Under the pieces are notes generated by a model. That model saw only the letters and a list, made by a program, of their open reading frames with translations. It made no database searches and was not told the origin of the DNA. DNA of 54,404 bases from SVFI01 sp964519385 (GTDB taxonomy: Bacteria; Bacillota; Clostridia; Lachnospirales; Lachnospiraceae): the NCBI GenBank assembly GCA_964519385.1, contig CAZFLR010000011.1:1-54404 (forward strand). The letters run 5' to 3'. A program made the translations under genes and the position numbers. Shown piece after piece: positions 1-9,400 of this stretch (positions are counted from its first letter, which is position 1; each line of letters begins with the position of its first letter).

Positions 1-45
1 GTACAAGTAATTATCAAAACTCAGAAAAAGTCAAGCATTTTATGA

Positions 46-227
46 TTTAACGATAGAATATAATATAACGATTACTTTCCATTATCGTTAATTGGGTTTC
101 AAACTCCAAATCCAAAAATCCAAATTTCAAAATCAGCATTCAAATTTTTTTCAAATGAATTTTTTTGAACATACGCAAAATTATCGTATTCCCAGTAATC
201 AAGCCATATCAAAAATTATAACGATGA
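46..227. repeat. cluster of TAACGAT motifs beside the comM break
   Basis: Five copies of a TAACGAT/ATCGTTA core lie in about 180 bases: at 46-56, 66-75 and 218-227 in one orientation and at 81-90 and 180-189 in the other. The stretch is very AT-rich and holds no convincing gene. It sits directly outside the point where comM coding sequence stops matching its family, so I infer these are protein-binding sites at the end of an inserted element (recombinase or excisionase sites). Two copies at 66-75 and 81-90 form an imperfect inverted repeat. Confidence 0.4.
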
Positions 228-1331
228 ACCTCTTTTCCGATGCCGTATTAGATTCAAATTACCTTTGTTCATCGCCGCTACCAGCATAAAATCTGCCTTA
301 TAATCACATGCGTAATTTTTTCTGACTATCCTTACTCTTTTTTCCTCCAGAGGCTGTCTCAGTAAATCCAGCTTTTCTCTGCCAAATTCTGCGAACTCAT
401 CCAGGAATAAAATCCCGTTATGTGCGCGTGTTACCACCCCGGGGCGCGGAACAGAGCCTCCTCCTATCAGCCCCGAAGCACTAATCGTGTGATGTGCAGT
501 CTCAAACGGTCTCTCTATTACCGTGCCACTGCCTTCTTCCAGCTCGCCGAGCACACTCCGGATAGCTGTGACCTCCATACATTCCCCATAGGTCATCATG
601 GGCATAATACCCGGGAGCCGTTCGGCTATCATCGTCTTCCCGCTCCCCGGCGGTCCAAAGAGAAGCAGGTTATGCGCTCCGGCCACGGCTATTTCTGCAG
701 CCCGTCTTGCCTGCTCCTGTCCTGCCACTTGTGAAAAATCTTTAAAACCGCTTGTTATTTTATTATCTGACGGAATTTGTACTTCTGCCTTTATCATATT
801 TTCCGGCTGTTCTCCGGTTTTCACGATCCGGAGATAGTCCGAGAATGCCTGCGCGAGTGTATCTGCCCCGATACAGTTCATCCCCTGCACAAAACCTGCT
901 TCCGCAGCATTGCTTCCCGGAATGATGCACCAGTTGATTCCCTCCTCTGCTGCCTTTAGCAGAATCGGTAAAACTCCGCGAACCTTCTTCACCGTTCCGT
1001 CAAGCCCCAGTTCTCCCAGAACCAGCACCTTCACCTCATTGACCTGCACCTCCTGCATGGCAACAAGAAGCCCAAGCGCAACCGCGAGGTCAAAACCGTT
1101 TCCGTCTTTTCGTATGTCTGACGGTGACAGGCTGATGGTAATTCTCTTTGCCGGAATTTTATAACCACTGTTTTTTATTCCGACACGCACGCGTTCGCGG
1201 CTCTCCTTCACCTGACTTGCCAGATATCCAACCATCTCCATACAAGGAAGTCCGTTAGAAACATCCACCTCCACCTGGACCAGATAGCTTTCCATTCCGT
1301 GATAAGCTCCTGATAAAATAGACTGATACAA
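216..1331 (-). pseudogene. comM: 3'-truncated comM/yifB (Mg-chelatase-like AAA+ ATPase)
   Basis: ComM is a hexameric AAA+ helicase that helps integrate transforming DNA; relatives are about 500 residues. This reading frame has the N-terminal Lon-protease-like fold (SGAYHGMESYLVQVE near the start), Walker A GPPGSGKT at about residues 226-233 and Walker B ILFLDEF at about 307-313. It follows the family as far as VAAMN (about residue 355), then switches to an unrelated 16-residue tail and a stop. Family members continue after AAMN with a Cys-rich zinc motif and the arginine finger, so the protein lacks its lid domain and is probably inactive. The start is taken as the TTG at 1331, 7 bases after GGAGG; an ATG two codons upstream almost touches the ribosome site. 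The break at about 266 coincides with a drop in GC, which suggests insertion of a mobile element. Confidence 0.85.
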
Positions 1332-1416
1332 AAGCATACCTCCTTTTTATTTGATTTTAAATTGTGTGAAAAAAATTGAATCTAACTCGAAATGTTAAAA
1401 TAAATGTTTTTAGAAT

Positions 1417-1443
1417 ACCGGCTGCGCAGAATACGCAGCCGGT
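1417..1443 (-). terminator. hairpin downstream of pilT
   Basis: A perfect 10-bp inverted repeat (ACCGGCTGCG / CGCAGCCGGT) with a 7-base loop lies 24 bases after the pilT stop. The flanks are AT-rich, but there is no pure T-run, so this is a probable rather than certain intrinsic terminator separating pilT from comM. Confidence 0.55.
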
Positions 1444-1467
1444 TTATATGTCTTATTTGTCAGAAAA

Positions 1468-2523
1468 TTAGAATACTTTGGTTTTCATCTTCTCAGGATC
1501 ACGTGAGAACTGGATACAGTCTTCTTTTGAGATTTTACGTGACATGTACAGTGAAAGCAGTGAATCGTCAAGAGTCATCATACCTTCCTTCTTACCTGTC
1601 TGGATAATGGAATCAAGCTGATGGGATTTACCTTCACGAATCAGGTTTCTCACCGCATATGTAGCATGCATTACCTCAAAGGCTGCACAACGTCCGTCTC
1701 CTGTTATGTTCGGAATAAGTGTCTGCGAAATAATCGCCTCAATAACGTTGGAAAGCTGAACACGAATCTGCTGCTGCTGGTGTTCAGGGAAAACGTCGAT
1801 GATACGGTCTACGGTACTGGCTGCATCCACCGTATGCAGTGTCGAGAACACAAGGTGTCCTGTCTCGGCTGCGGTGATGGCAATACTGATTGTCTCAAAG
1901 TCACGCATCTCTCCCACGAGAATTACGTCCGGATCCTCACGGAGCGCAGCTCTAAGTCCGTTATCAAAGCTCAGGGTATCCTGACCGATTTCACGCTGGT
2001 TAACCATAGACATTTTATGTCTGTGTGCATACTCAATCGGCTCCTCAAGGGTAATGATATGTGCATCTCTGTTTTCATTTACTTTATTGATGATGGAAGC
2101 AAGTGTTGTTGACTTACCGGAACCGGTAGGTCCTGTTACAAGCACGAGACCACGTTTACGCTGATAAAGGTCTACGATGGATTTAGGAACTCCTAATTTT
2201 TCCGGATCAGGAATTTCATCCGTAATGGTACGAAGTGCAAGTGCAATCGCGCCACGCTGTTTGTAAACATTCACACGATAACGTCCGATACCGCGGAATG
2301 CAACCGAAAGGTCGTATTCTCCTCTCTCCTCAAATTTCTCACGCTGTACAGGATTCAGTACATCAAGACACAACTCCAATGTGTCTTCCGGTTTCAGCAC
2401 CGGATAATCCATCTTCACAAGATGACCGTTCAGACGCATGGTCGGCGGAATTCCGACTGTCAGATGCACGTCGGATGCACCTGCTTGATATGCCACCTGG
2501 AGTATTTCTACTAATTCAAACAT
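1468..2523 (-). CDS. pilT: type IV pilus retraction ATPase PilT
   Basis: This hexameric cytoplasmic ATPase powers type IV pilus retraction (twitching, DNA uptake). At 351 residues it has full PilT length. The N-terminal PAS-like domain begins SDVHLTVG (residues 18-25). Walker A is GPTGSGKST (131-139), the Asp box is TLEEPIEY (about 158-165), Walker B is DPDVILVGEMRD (198-209), and the His box is TGHLVFSTLHT (221-231). The start has GAGAGG five bases upstream. No other pilus gene (pilB, pilC, pilin, pilD) is visible in the window, so PilT here is either an orphan serving a pilus locus elsewhere or has been recruited to another motor task. It lies 40 bases after sigK and may be co-transcribed with it. 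Confidence 0.95.
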   Translation of the reverse strand: MFELVEILQVAYQAGASDVHLTVGIPPTMRLNGHLVKMDYPVLKPEDTLELCLDVLNPVQREKFEERGEYDLSVAFRGIGRYRVNVYKQRGAIALALRTITDEIPDPEKLGVPKSIVDLYQRKRGLVLVTGPTGSGKSTTLASIINKVNENRDAHIITLEEPIEYAHRHKMSMVNQREIGQDTLSFDNGLRAALREDPDVILVGEMRDFETISIAITAAETGHLVFSTLHTVDAASTVDRIIDVFPEHQQQQIRVQLSNVIEAIISQTLIPNITGDGRCAAFEVMHATYAVRNLIREGKSHQLDSIIQTGKKEGMMTLDDSLLSLYMSRKISKEDCIQFSRDPEKMKTKVF

Positions 2524-2563
2524 ATAAGTACCTCTCTTTTCTTTTCACCGGCAGGTGAATACA

Positions 2564-3202
2564 TTACATATTTTCTTCAAAAGCTGCTTTCAGGGTCGCA
2601 AGAGCCTTTTTCTCTATACGTGAAACGTAGCTTCTGGATATGCCCAGTCGTTCTCCGATTTCTCTCTGTGTCAGCTCCTCCTTGGAAAAGCCGTATCGCA
2701 GAGCGATAATCTCCTTCTCGCGCGGAGGCAGAACTGTCTCCACAAGTTTTCTGATTTTTCGGATATCTTCCCGTTTTTGCAGCTCATCCGCAAAATCCTT
2801 GTGCTCAAATAGCATCACATCGAGAAGACTAATCTCATTTCCTTCTTTGTCCGTCCCGATTGGTTCATAAATCGAGACATCTTTCGCTGTTTTTTTACGC
2901 ATGCGGAGCATCATAAGCAGTTCATTGTCGATACAACGCGCCGCATATGTTGCCAACCGGCTCCCCTTAGCCGCGTCGTAGCTCTCAATTGCCTTGATGA
3001 GTCCTATTGTACCTATAGAAATCAGATCCTCTGCGTCCTCCCCCACACTCTGATATTTCTTGACAATGTGGGCGACAAGACGAAGATTTCTCTCAATCAG
3101 TATCTGTCTGGCTTCCTTCTTTTGGTCTGTATCCCCGTCCCTCAGCAATCTCAGATAGTATAATTCTTCCTGTTCAGAAAGAGGTTTTTGAAAGGTCTGC
3201 AA
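2564..3202 (-). CDS. sigK: RNA polymerase sporulation sigma factor SigK
   Basis: SigK directs late mother-cell gene expression (coat, cortex) in sporulation. Region 2 is unmistakable: GEDAEDLISIGTIGLIKAIE followed by LATYAARCIDNELLMMLR. Region 4 has TQREIGERLGISRSYVSRIE as its helix-turn-helix. The gene is continuous, with no skin-type interruption. I prefer the TTG at 3202 (protein starting MQTFQKPLSEQEE), because GGAGG sits 7 bases before it. An ATG at 3223 would lie almost on the predicted transcription start and lacks a ribosome site. With either start, the roughly 20-residue hydrophobic pro-sequence of Bacillus pro-sigma-K is missing, as reported for Clostridioides difficile, so activation by SpoIVFB-type cleavage is unlikely. 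Confidence 0.95.
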   Translation of the reverse strand: MQTFQKPLSEQEELYYLRLLRDGDTDQKKEARQILIERNLRLVAHIVKKYQSVGEDAEDLISIGTIGLIKAIESYDAAKGSRLATYAARCIDNELLMMLRMRKKTAKDVSIYEPIGTDKEGNEISLLDVMLFEHKDFADELQKREDIRKIRKLVETVLPPREKEIIALRYGFSKEELTQREIGERLGISRSYVSRIEKKALATLKAAFEENM

Positions 3203-3231
3203 GGGGAAGCCTCCCAAATACATTTTATACT

Positions 3232-3260
3232 ATTCTATGCACAGGGTTTGGTTAACGTAA
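3232..3260 (-). promoter_or_regulatory. sigma-E-like promoter of sigK
   Basis: Reading the minus strand, CATAGAAT (3232-3239) matches seven of eight positions of the sigma-E -10 consensus CATACAnT and also fits sigma-K CATAnnnTA. TTACGTT (3254-3260) lies 14 bases upstream as a weak -35. The predicted transcript starts near 3225, leaving a short leader that carries the GGAGG used by the TTG start. sigK is known to be transcribed by sigma-E and by itself, which fits. Confidence 0.5.
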
Positions 3261-3319
3261 CAGTCTAATTTTTATTATACATATTTCATTTCCAAATAGC
3301 AAGACATACTTCCCCGCGT

Positions 3320-4489
3320 TTAAAACAAAAATTGTTCAAACACATAATTGCTCACATCAATCCCAAACGGTGTTAATGCCAAATATCTCCGGTTCTTGTC
3401 TCCGTCCCTGTAACAGACAAGCTTCTCACCCAGCAGCTTTTTTATCCTGTCTCCGTACACCGCTTGCATCGGCTTACCAAATTCAGCCAAAAAGCGTTCC
3501 TCCGACACGCCCTTCATCATCCGCAGCCCTAGGAACATAAACTCCTCCATCCGGGCGTTTTCCGTCAGCACTTCCTCTTCCCTATGCTGCACACTTCTCC
3601 CCTCACCGTTTCTCCAAGCATGCATATATTCATTTAAATCACACGTGTTTTTAAACCGAACCCCGTCCACAAGAGACGCACTGCCGAGTCCGAGTCCCAA
3701 ATAATCTTCACAACGCCAGTAAACGGTATTATGCCGGCATTCATATCCCTTTTTTGCATAATTCGATATTTCATAACGCTCGTAACTGTATTGTTTCAAA
3801 ATATCTCCGGTCTTTTCATACATATCACGCTCTTCCTCTTCATTCGGCATTAAATCACGCGTGCTATTATACTTTTCAAAAAAAGGAGTCCCCTCCTCCA
3901 ATATCAGACTGTAGGCAGAGATATGCTCTGCTCCCAGCTCCGCAACCGCTTTCAGTCCGTTGCAATACTGCTCCGCCGTCTGTCCAGGCAGTGCCGACAT
4001 CAAATCAATATTTACATTCTGTATTCCCGCTGCACGCACATACGCATATGTTTTGAGAAATTCCTCATATGTGTGTATTCGGCCAAGTGTCTTGAGCAGC
4101 GCGTTATCCGGCGACTGCAGTCCTATACTTATTCTATGAATCCCGTTTTTAAAATAACACTCACTTTTTTCTTTTGTCACAGTCCCCGGATTCGCTTCTA
4201 TGGATATCTCACAGTCCGGTGTCAATAAAAAAACACCTTTTATTTTATCAAGAAGTTTTTCTGTCTGTGCCTCCGTCATCAGGGACGGCGTTCCTCCGCC
4301 GATAAATATGGTCTTTACGTCACGTTCTGCAACCGGGCTTCCCTTCAGGTCTTCTATTTCCGAAAGCAAAGCCTGCATATAGGCTTCCCTTGTCATCTCA
4401 TCTGCCGGAGCAGACAAAAAGTCGCAGTAATTACACTTGCGCACACAAAAAGGAATATGAATATACAGGCTTAATTGTTTCATCTTCAT
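3320..4489 (-). CDS. hemW: radical SAM heme chaperone HemW
   Basis: HemW is a HemN-like radical SAM protein that binds and delivers heme rather than oxidising coproporphyrinogen. The [4Fe-4S] motif CVRKCNYC supplies Cys 15, 19 and 22, preceded by YIHIPFC. The SAM-binding glycine stretch IFIGGGTPS follows at about residue 80, and the C-terminal HemN_C region includes FMFLGLRMMKGV. I start at the ATG at 4489, 16 bases after the lepA stop; longer versions would run into lepA, and a second ATG two codons on is an alternative. The lepA-hemW arrangement is very common in Firmicutes and the two are surely co-transcribed. HemW lacks the extended N-terminus of true HemN. Confidence 0.93.
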   Translation of the reverse strand: MKMKQLSLYIHIPFCVRKCNYCDFLSAPADEMTREAYMQALLSEIEDLKGSPVAERDVKTIFIGGGTPSLMTEAQTEKLLDKIKGVFLLTPDCEISIEANPGTVTKEKSECYFKNGIHRISIGLQSPDNALLKTLGRIHTYEEFLKTYAYVRAAGIQNVNIDLMSALPGQTAEQYCNGLKAVAELGAEHISAYSLILEEGTPFFEKYNSTRDLMPNEEEERDMYEKTGDILKQYSYERYEISNYAKKGYECRHNTVYWRCEDYLGLGLGSASLVDGVRFKNTCDLNEYMHAWRNGEGRSVQHREEEVLTENARMEEFMFLGLRMMKGVSEERFLAEFGKPMQAVYGDRIKKLLGEKLVCYRDGDKNRRYLALTPFGIDVSNYVFEQFLF

Positions 4490-4505
4490 TTGATTTATCA
4501 CTTTT

Positions 4506-6323
4506 CTATTTTTTATCATCCAGCTTAAGAACACTCATGAAGGCCTTTTGCGGAATTTCGACATTACCAATCTGTCTCATTCTCTTTTTACCTTCCTTCT
4601 GTTTTTCCAAAAGCTTTCTCTTACGGCTTATATCTCCGCCGTAGCACTTGGCAAGTACATCCTTGCGCATCGCCCTGACTGTCTCTCTTGCGATTACTTT
4701 TCCTCCGACTGCTGCCTGAATCGGGATTTCAAACAAATGTCTCGGAATTTCTTCTTTTAATTTTTCGCACATTTTACGTCCGCGCTCATACGCACCGTCC
4801 TTATGCACAATAAACGAGAGTGCATCCACTTCTTCCTTGTTAATCAGAATATCCAGCTTGACAAGCTCAGAAGGTACATAGCCCTTAAGCTCGTAGTCAA
4901 AGGACGCATAGCCTCTTGAACGGGACTTAAGTGCGTCAAAGAAGTCATAGATAATCTCATTCAGCGGAAGGTCGTAGCGCAGCATTGCCCTTGTCTCTTC
5001 CATGTACTCCATTCCCAGATATACGCCTCTGCGCTCCTGACAAAGCTCCATAATCGGTCCGATAAATTCTGTGGTTACCATGATTTCGGCACTGACAATC
5101 GGTTCCTCCATATGTTCTATTTCAGACGGGTCAGGCAGATTGCTCGGATTCGTCAGTTCAATCACTTCTCCGTTTGTCTTGTACACCTTGTAAATTACTC
5201 CCGGTGCCGTCGTCACAAGGTCCAGATTATACTCCCTTTCCAGACGTTCCTGTATAATTTCCAGATGAAGCAGTCCCAGAAATCCGCAGCGGAAACCAAA
5301 TCCAAGAGCAATGGATGTCTCCGGCTCATAATTCAGGGAAGCATCATTAAGCTGTAATTTCTCCAGTGCATCGCGCAGCTCCGGATACTTGGCTCCGTCT
5401 GCCGGATACATTCCGCAATAGACCATGGAATTTACTTTTTTATATCCCGGAAGCGGCTCATCACAAGGTCTTGCCGCGTCCGTAATCGTATCGCCGACCG
5501 CTGTATCCTTCACGTTTTTAATGGAAGCGGTGATATATCCTACCATGCCCGCCGAAAGCTCATCACAGGCAATAAACTGTCCCGCGCCGAAATATCCGAC
5601 CTCTACAACATCCGCCAGAGCTCCCGTCGCCATCATCTGAATCTTCGTACCCTTCTTCACACGGCCTTCCTTGATACGACAAAAAACAATCACTCCCTTA
5701 TAGGAATCATACACCGAATCAAAAATCAGTGCCTTAAGCGGTGCCTCCGGATCTCCGTCAGGGGCAGGAACCTTTTTCACCACCTGCTCCAGAACCTCCT
5801 CGATGCCGATACCGTTTTTGGCAGAAATTAAAGGTGCATCATGTGCTTCAAGTCCGATGACATCCTCTATTTCCTCCTTGACGCGCTCCGGCTCCGCACT
5901 CGGAAGGTCAATCTTGTTGATGACCGGAAACACATCCAGATCATGGTCAAGTGCAAGATATACATTTGCCAGGGTCTGTGCCTCTATTCCCTGCGCTGCA
6001 TCCACGACGAGAATCGCACCGTCACAGGCAGCAAGCGAACGACTCACTTCATAGTTAAAATCCACATGTCCCGGCGTATCAATCAGATTAAAGATATACT
6101 CCTCTCCGTCCTGTGCCTTGTATACAATCCGCACCGTCTGCGCCTTAATCGTAATTCCACGTTCTCTTTCCAGTTCCATATTATCGAGCACCTGCGCCTG
6201 CATTTCACGCTGGGTCAGAAGACCTGTCTTTTCAATAATCCGGTCCGCAAGCGTTGACTTGCCATGGTCAATATGCGCAATGATGCAAAAATTTCTAATC
6301 TTACTCTGTTCTATCTGTGACAT
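4506..6323 (-). CDS. lepA: elongation factor 4 (LepA), ribosome back-translocase GTPase
   Basis: This translational GTPase binds ribosomes and helps biogenesis or recovery from stalled translocation. At 605 residues it has standard length. The G domain shows AHIDHGKSTL (G1), DTPGHVDF (G3) and NKIDLP (G4). The LepA-specific C-terminal domain appears as AVGGKVIARETVRAMRKDV, followed by the conserved CYGGDISRKRKLLEKQKEG. A GGAGG ribosome site precedes the ATG. A vegetative promoter is visible just upstream, divergent from the yfhO-like gene, and hemW follows in the same operon. Confidence 0.97.
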   Translation of the reverse strand: MSQIEQSKIRNFCIIAHIDHGKSTLADRIIEKTGLLTQREMQAQVLDNMELERERGITIKAQTVRIVYKAQDGEEYIFNLIDTPGHVDFNYEVSRSLAACDGAILVVDAAQGIEAQTLANVYLALDHDLDVFPVINKIDLPSAEPERVKEEIEDVIGLEAHDAPLISAKNGIGIEEVLEQVVKKVPAPDGDPEAPLKALIFDSVYDSYKGVIVFCRIKEGRVKKGTKIQMMATGALADVVEVGYFGAGQFIACDELSAGMVGYITASIKNVKDTAVGDTITDAARPCDEPLPGYKKVNSMVYCGMYPADGAKYPELRDALEKLQLNDASLNYEPETSIALGFGFRCGFLGLLHLEIIQERLEREYNLDLVTTAPGVIYKVYKTNGEVIELTNPSNLPDPSEIEHMEEPIVSAEIMVTTEFIGPIMELCQERRGVYLGMEYMEETRAMLRYDLPLNEIIYDFFDALKSRSRGYASFDYELKGYVPSELVKLDILINKEEVDALSFIVHKDGAYERGRKMCEKLKEEIPRHLFEIPIQAAVGGKVIARETVRAMRKDVLAKCYGGDISRKRKLLEKQKEGKKRMRQIGNVEIPQKAFMSVLKLDDKK

Positions 6324-6354
6324 TTATTTCCTCCATACTATGATATCCGCCAAA

Positions 6355-6384
6355 AGTATACCATAAATGAATAGCCTTCTTCAA
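6355..6384 (-). promoter_or_regulatory. vegetative promoter of lepA-hemW
   Basis: On the minus strand TTGAAG (6379-6384) and TATACT (6355-6360) are separated by 18 bases. This is a reasonable sigma-A promoter about 30 bases before the lepA start. A TATAAT at 6395-6400 on the plus strand may be the -10 of the divergent yfhO-like gene, but its -35 is poor. Confidence 0.55.
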
Positions 6385-6439
6385 GAAAGAATGATATAAT
6401 TGGGAGAAAGTATTCTATAAAAAATAAACGGAGGACTCC

Positions 6440-9400
6440 ATGAAATTATCTCTTTTACCAAGCTTTAACTTAAAACCTGATGCAGAGGAGCTAGCTTACA
6501 GTCATCCGCCTCTTTACAGCGGAAAAAATGCTAAGCTCTCCTTTCTGCTGAATCATACTTTTTATATCGCAGCGTTTCTCATTCCGCTTTGTCTCATGCT
6601 CCTTATGATGAAGCATTTCGGCTATGCGCCGTTTGGTGACGGCTGTATGTTTGTCATGGACGGTGCTTACATCAATCTTCCTGTCCTGAACAGTATCATA
6701 CACGACCTCAGGGAGGGAACGTTTCATTTTTATACCCTGAAGGGCACTGTCGGCGGGGAATTATTTTCTTCCGTTGCTTATTATCTCACCAGTCCCTTCA
6801 CACTAATCTGTCTTTTTTTCAGCCAGAAGACGGCTGTTATTTTGTTATCCCTTTTCAGTGTGCTCCGCATCGCTCTCAGCGGTCCTGTTTTCCTGTATTA
6901 TCTGACTCACCGCAAAATCGGTTATAAGGGAAATCCATATGACCCGATGATGCTCGTCTTAGCACTCGGATATTCACTGAGTTCCTTTGCACTTGTACAA
7001 TATAACGACTTTATGTTCCTTGATCATTTTATGCTGTTTCCTCTCCTCCTCCTCTTCCTCGAGGAACTTATGGTTTCCGGAAAATGGAAAAAGATGGTCT
7101 TCTTAAACGCTTTTCTGTTGTTCAGCAACTTTTATCTCGGACTCATTTTGGATTTGTTCCTGATTCTGTACTACTTTTTCTGCAACACCAGTACTGTCAG
7201 GGTTATGATGCACCGCTTTTTCAAACTGGTGCTCTCTCTCTTATGCTCCTGTGCCCTGTCCGCCGTCACGGTCATACCGGGCATGTACCGTTTTATTGCA
7301 AACTGCCACACAGATTTCACTCTGCTTAATCCGGACAACATTCAGGGGGACTACTTTGCCTTTTTCTTAAGACATTTATTCTATACCTCCCCTTCCTATC
7401 AGACAATCGGACACACCGGTGTGAACCTTTACTTCGGCATTTTTGCACTTATGCTTGCCTTTGTATATTTCCTCGGCAGAATGTTTCCTCTGAAAACAAG
7501 GATAAAACATGCTGTTTTTCTTTGTATTCTTGTGTTTGCCTTCTGCTCTGAGCAGTTCAGCTATTTCTTTCACCTTTTACATCAGAATGATACCAGCTTC
7601 TGCTGCTTCGGTTTCGTATATCTTGCATTTTTGCTTTCCCTGGGCTGCAATGTTCTGCCTCATATCCGCACATTTTCGATTCCGCGGCTTCTTACAGGAC
7701 TGTTGCTTCCTGCCGGACTGACATTGCTTTGTATGAATTTTGTCGGCAAGGATCCGAACTACAACTCGGTTCTCTATTCGCTGGCTCTCATACTTGTTTA
7801 TGCTGTTTTCCTTATGCTTTACCGCATCGGAAGCATCAAGAGAGATTCCTTTTTCAGTCTGGTACTATGCGTTGCGTGTCTTGAGCTTTTCGCCAACGCT
7901 TTTCAGCTTTCCTTCTGTCTGTTCAAAGAGAACACGGTCATGACGGATGTAGTTATCACAAACACGGCGGTCGCCACTCCGTCAGATGATTTTCTGCGCA
8001 CGGAGTATTCCAGCGCGCTTGAATATTCTTATATGCATGACATGAACTCCCGCTACAGCTTTAACCTGATGTTAGAGCAGCCGGAGTCTTCCTTCGGATA
8101 TATGCCTTTACGTGATTCCTTTGACGGTGTCCGCTATATTTATTCGGATATCACCGAGGAAGTCCCGCGCTCTCTCAATCTTCACCAGTTTGCTCTGCTG
8201 AAGACCACGAACACTCATCGAATCTATGAAAATCAATGCGTATTTCCGGCCGCTTTTGCCGTTCCGGGAACGCCGGATGAAAAAAATATCGATACCTCCA
8301 CCTATATCACGGAACAGAACTCCATTGCAAAGTCGCTCGGTGCCGAGTCCTCTCTCTACACCGAAACATTTCCTGAAAATGTTTATCTGACCTTGCCGGA
8401 GGAGAGCGGACTTTCTGTGGTCGACCTCGGAAATCAGGTGTTTTCCTTAGAAAACCAGCCGGATGAATCTCTTTCTCTCTCTACCGTCACGACCATTCAT
8501 TTTACGCCTGAGGAGGATGGTCCGCTTTATCTCCTTCTTCACGGTCGTTCAATCTACTTCGGAGATGTAAAGGCAGGTCAGGAATATTCTTATGAATTTT
8601 CTACGGAACTGTCTCAGATATATAACACGGTGCTCTGGATTCAGTTCTTCTACTATAATGCCGACGTGCATCGCGAATTGTCAGACACTTTATGGAACAA
8701 TGCCTGCCAGATTTCTTACGCAGGCTCAACCAGGCTTCGCATTCAGGCAGATGTCACAGAGGATTCCACGATTATTACCTCTCTGCCTTATGACAGTGCA
8801 CTGACCCCTGGCAAAAATGTCTCCGGGGAAATTTCTCTTATTTCCTATCAGAACAAGCTTGCCATCCGGGTTCCGTCCGGCTCGCACGATTTCGTGCTGA
8901 CCTACCGGTATGATCCGCTGATTGTCGGCTGTGTACTCTCTCTCTTAACACTTTTTGGCTGCTGTCTGCTGTCTCTGTCCTCCGTGTCAGGGCGCAGGCT
9001 CTCACAAGTGTTACAGCCGTTTATCAGACGCTCTGTTGCCCTTGTGGACAGAGTTACCTGTTTTGTATCAGAAAACCGGATTTATTTCCTTGCTTTCCTG
9101 ATTCCGTTCGGATGTTACCTTACCATCATGTGCTTCCTTGCATGTGAGCCATTCGGTTCCTTCAGCGTATTTAACGGAGATTCTCTTTCTCTTGCGTTTC
9201 CTGCGCTCCATCGGATATCCGATATGCTCAGGGAAGGCATCAGTGCCCACTCCTGGTACGGAGGCGGCGGCTATAACACCTCCACCTTTATACAGATTGG
9301 TGTTCTTGACTTTATTTTCTACTTTGTATCACATGAGAATCTTTCTGTATTTCTGACAATGTACGTCGTTGTCATGCTGTGTCTCACCGGTCCTGCCATT

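Noticed and set aside
1..215. A gene or integrase remnant at the left edge.
   Set aside because: The only plus-strand frame (92-289) is low-complexity Phe/Gln-rich and lacks a ribosome site.
2564..3223. sigK interrupted by a skin-like element.
   Set aside because: Regions 2 to 4 are continuous in one frame with no insertion.
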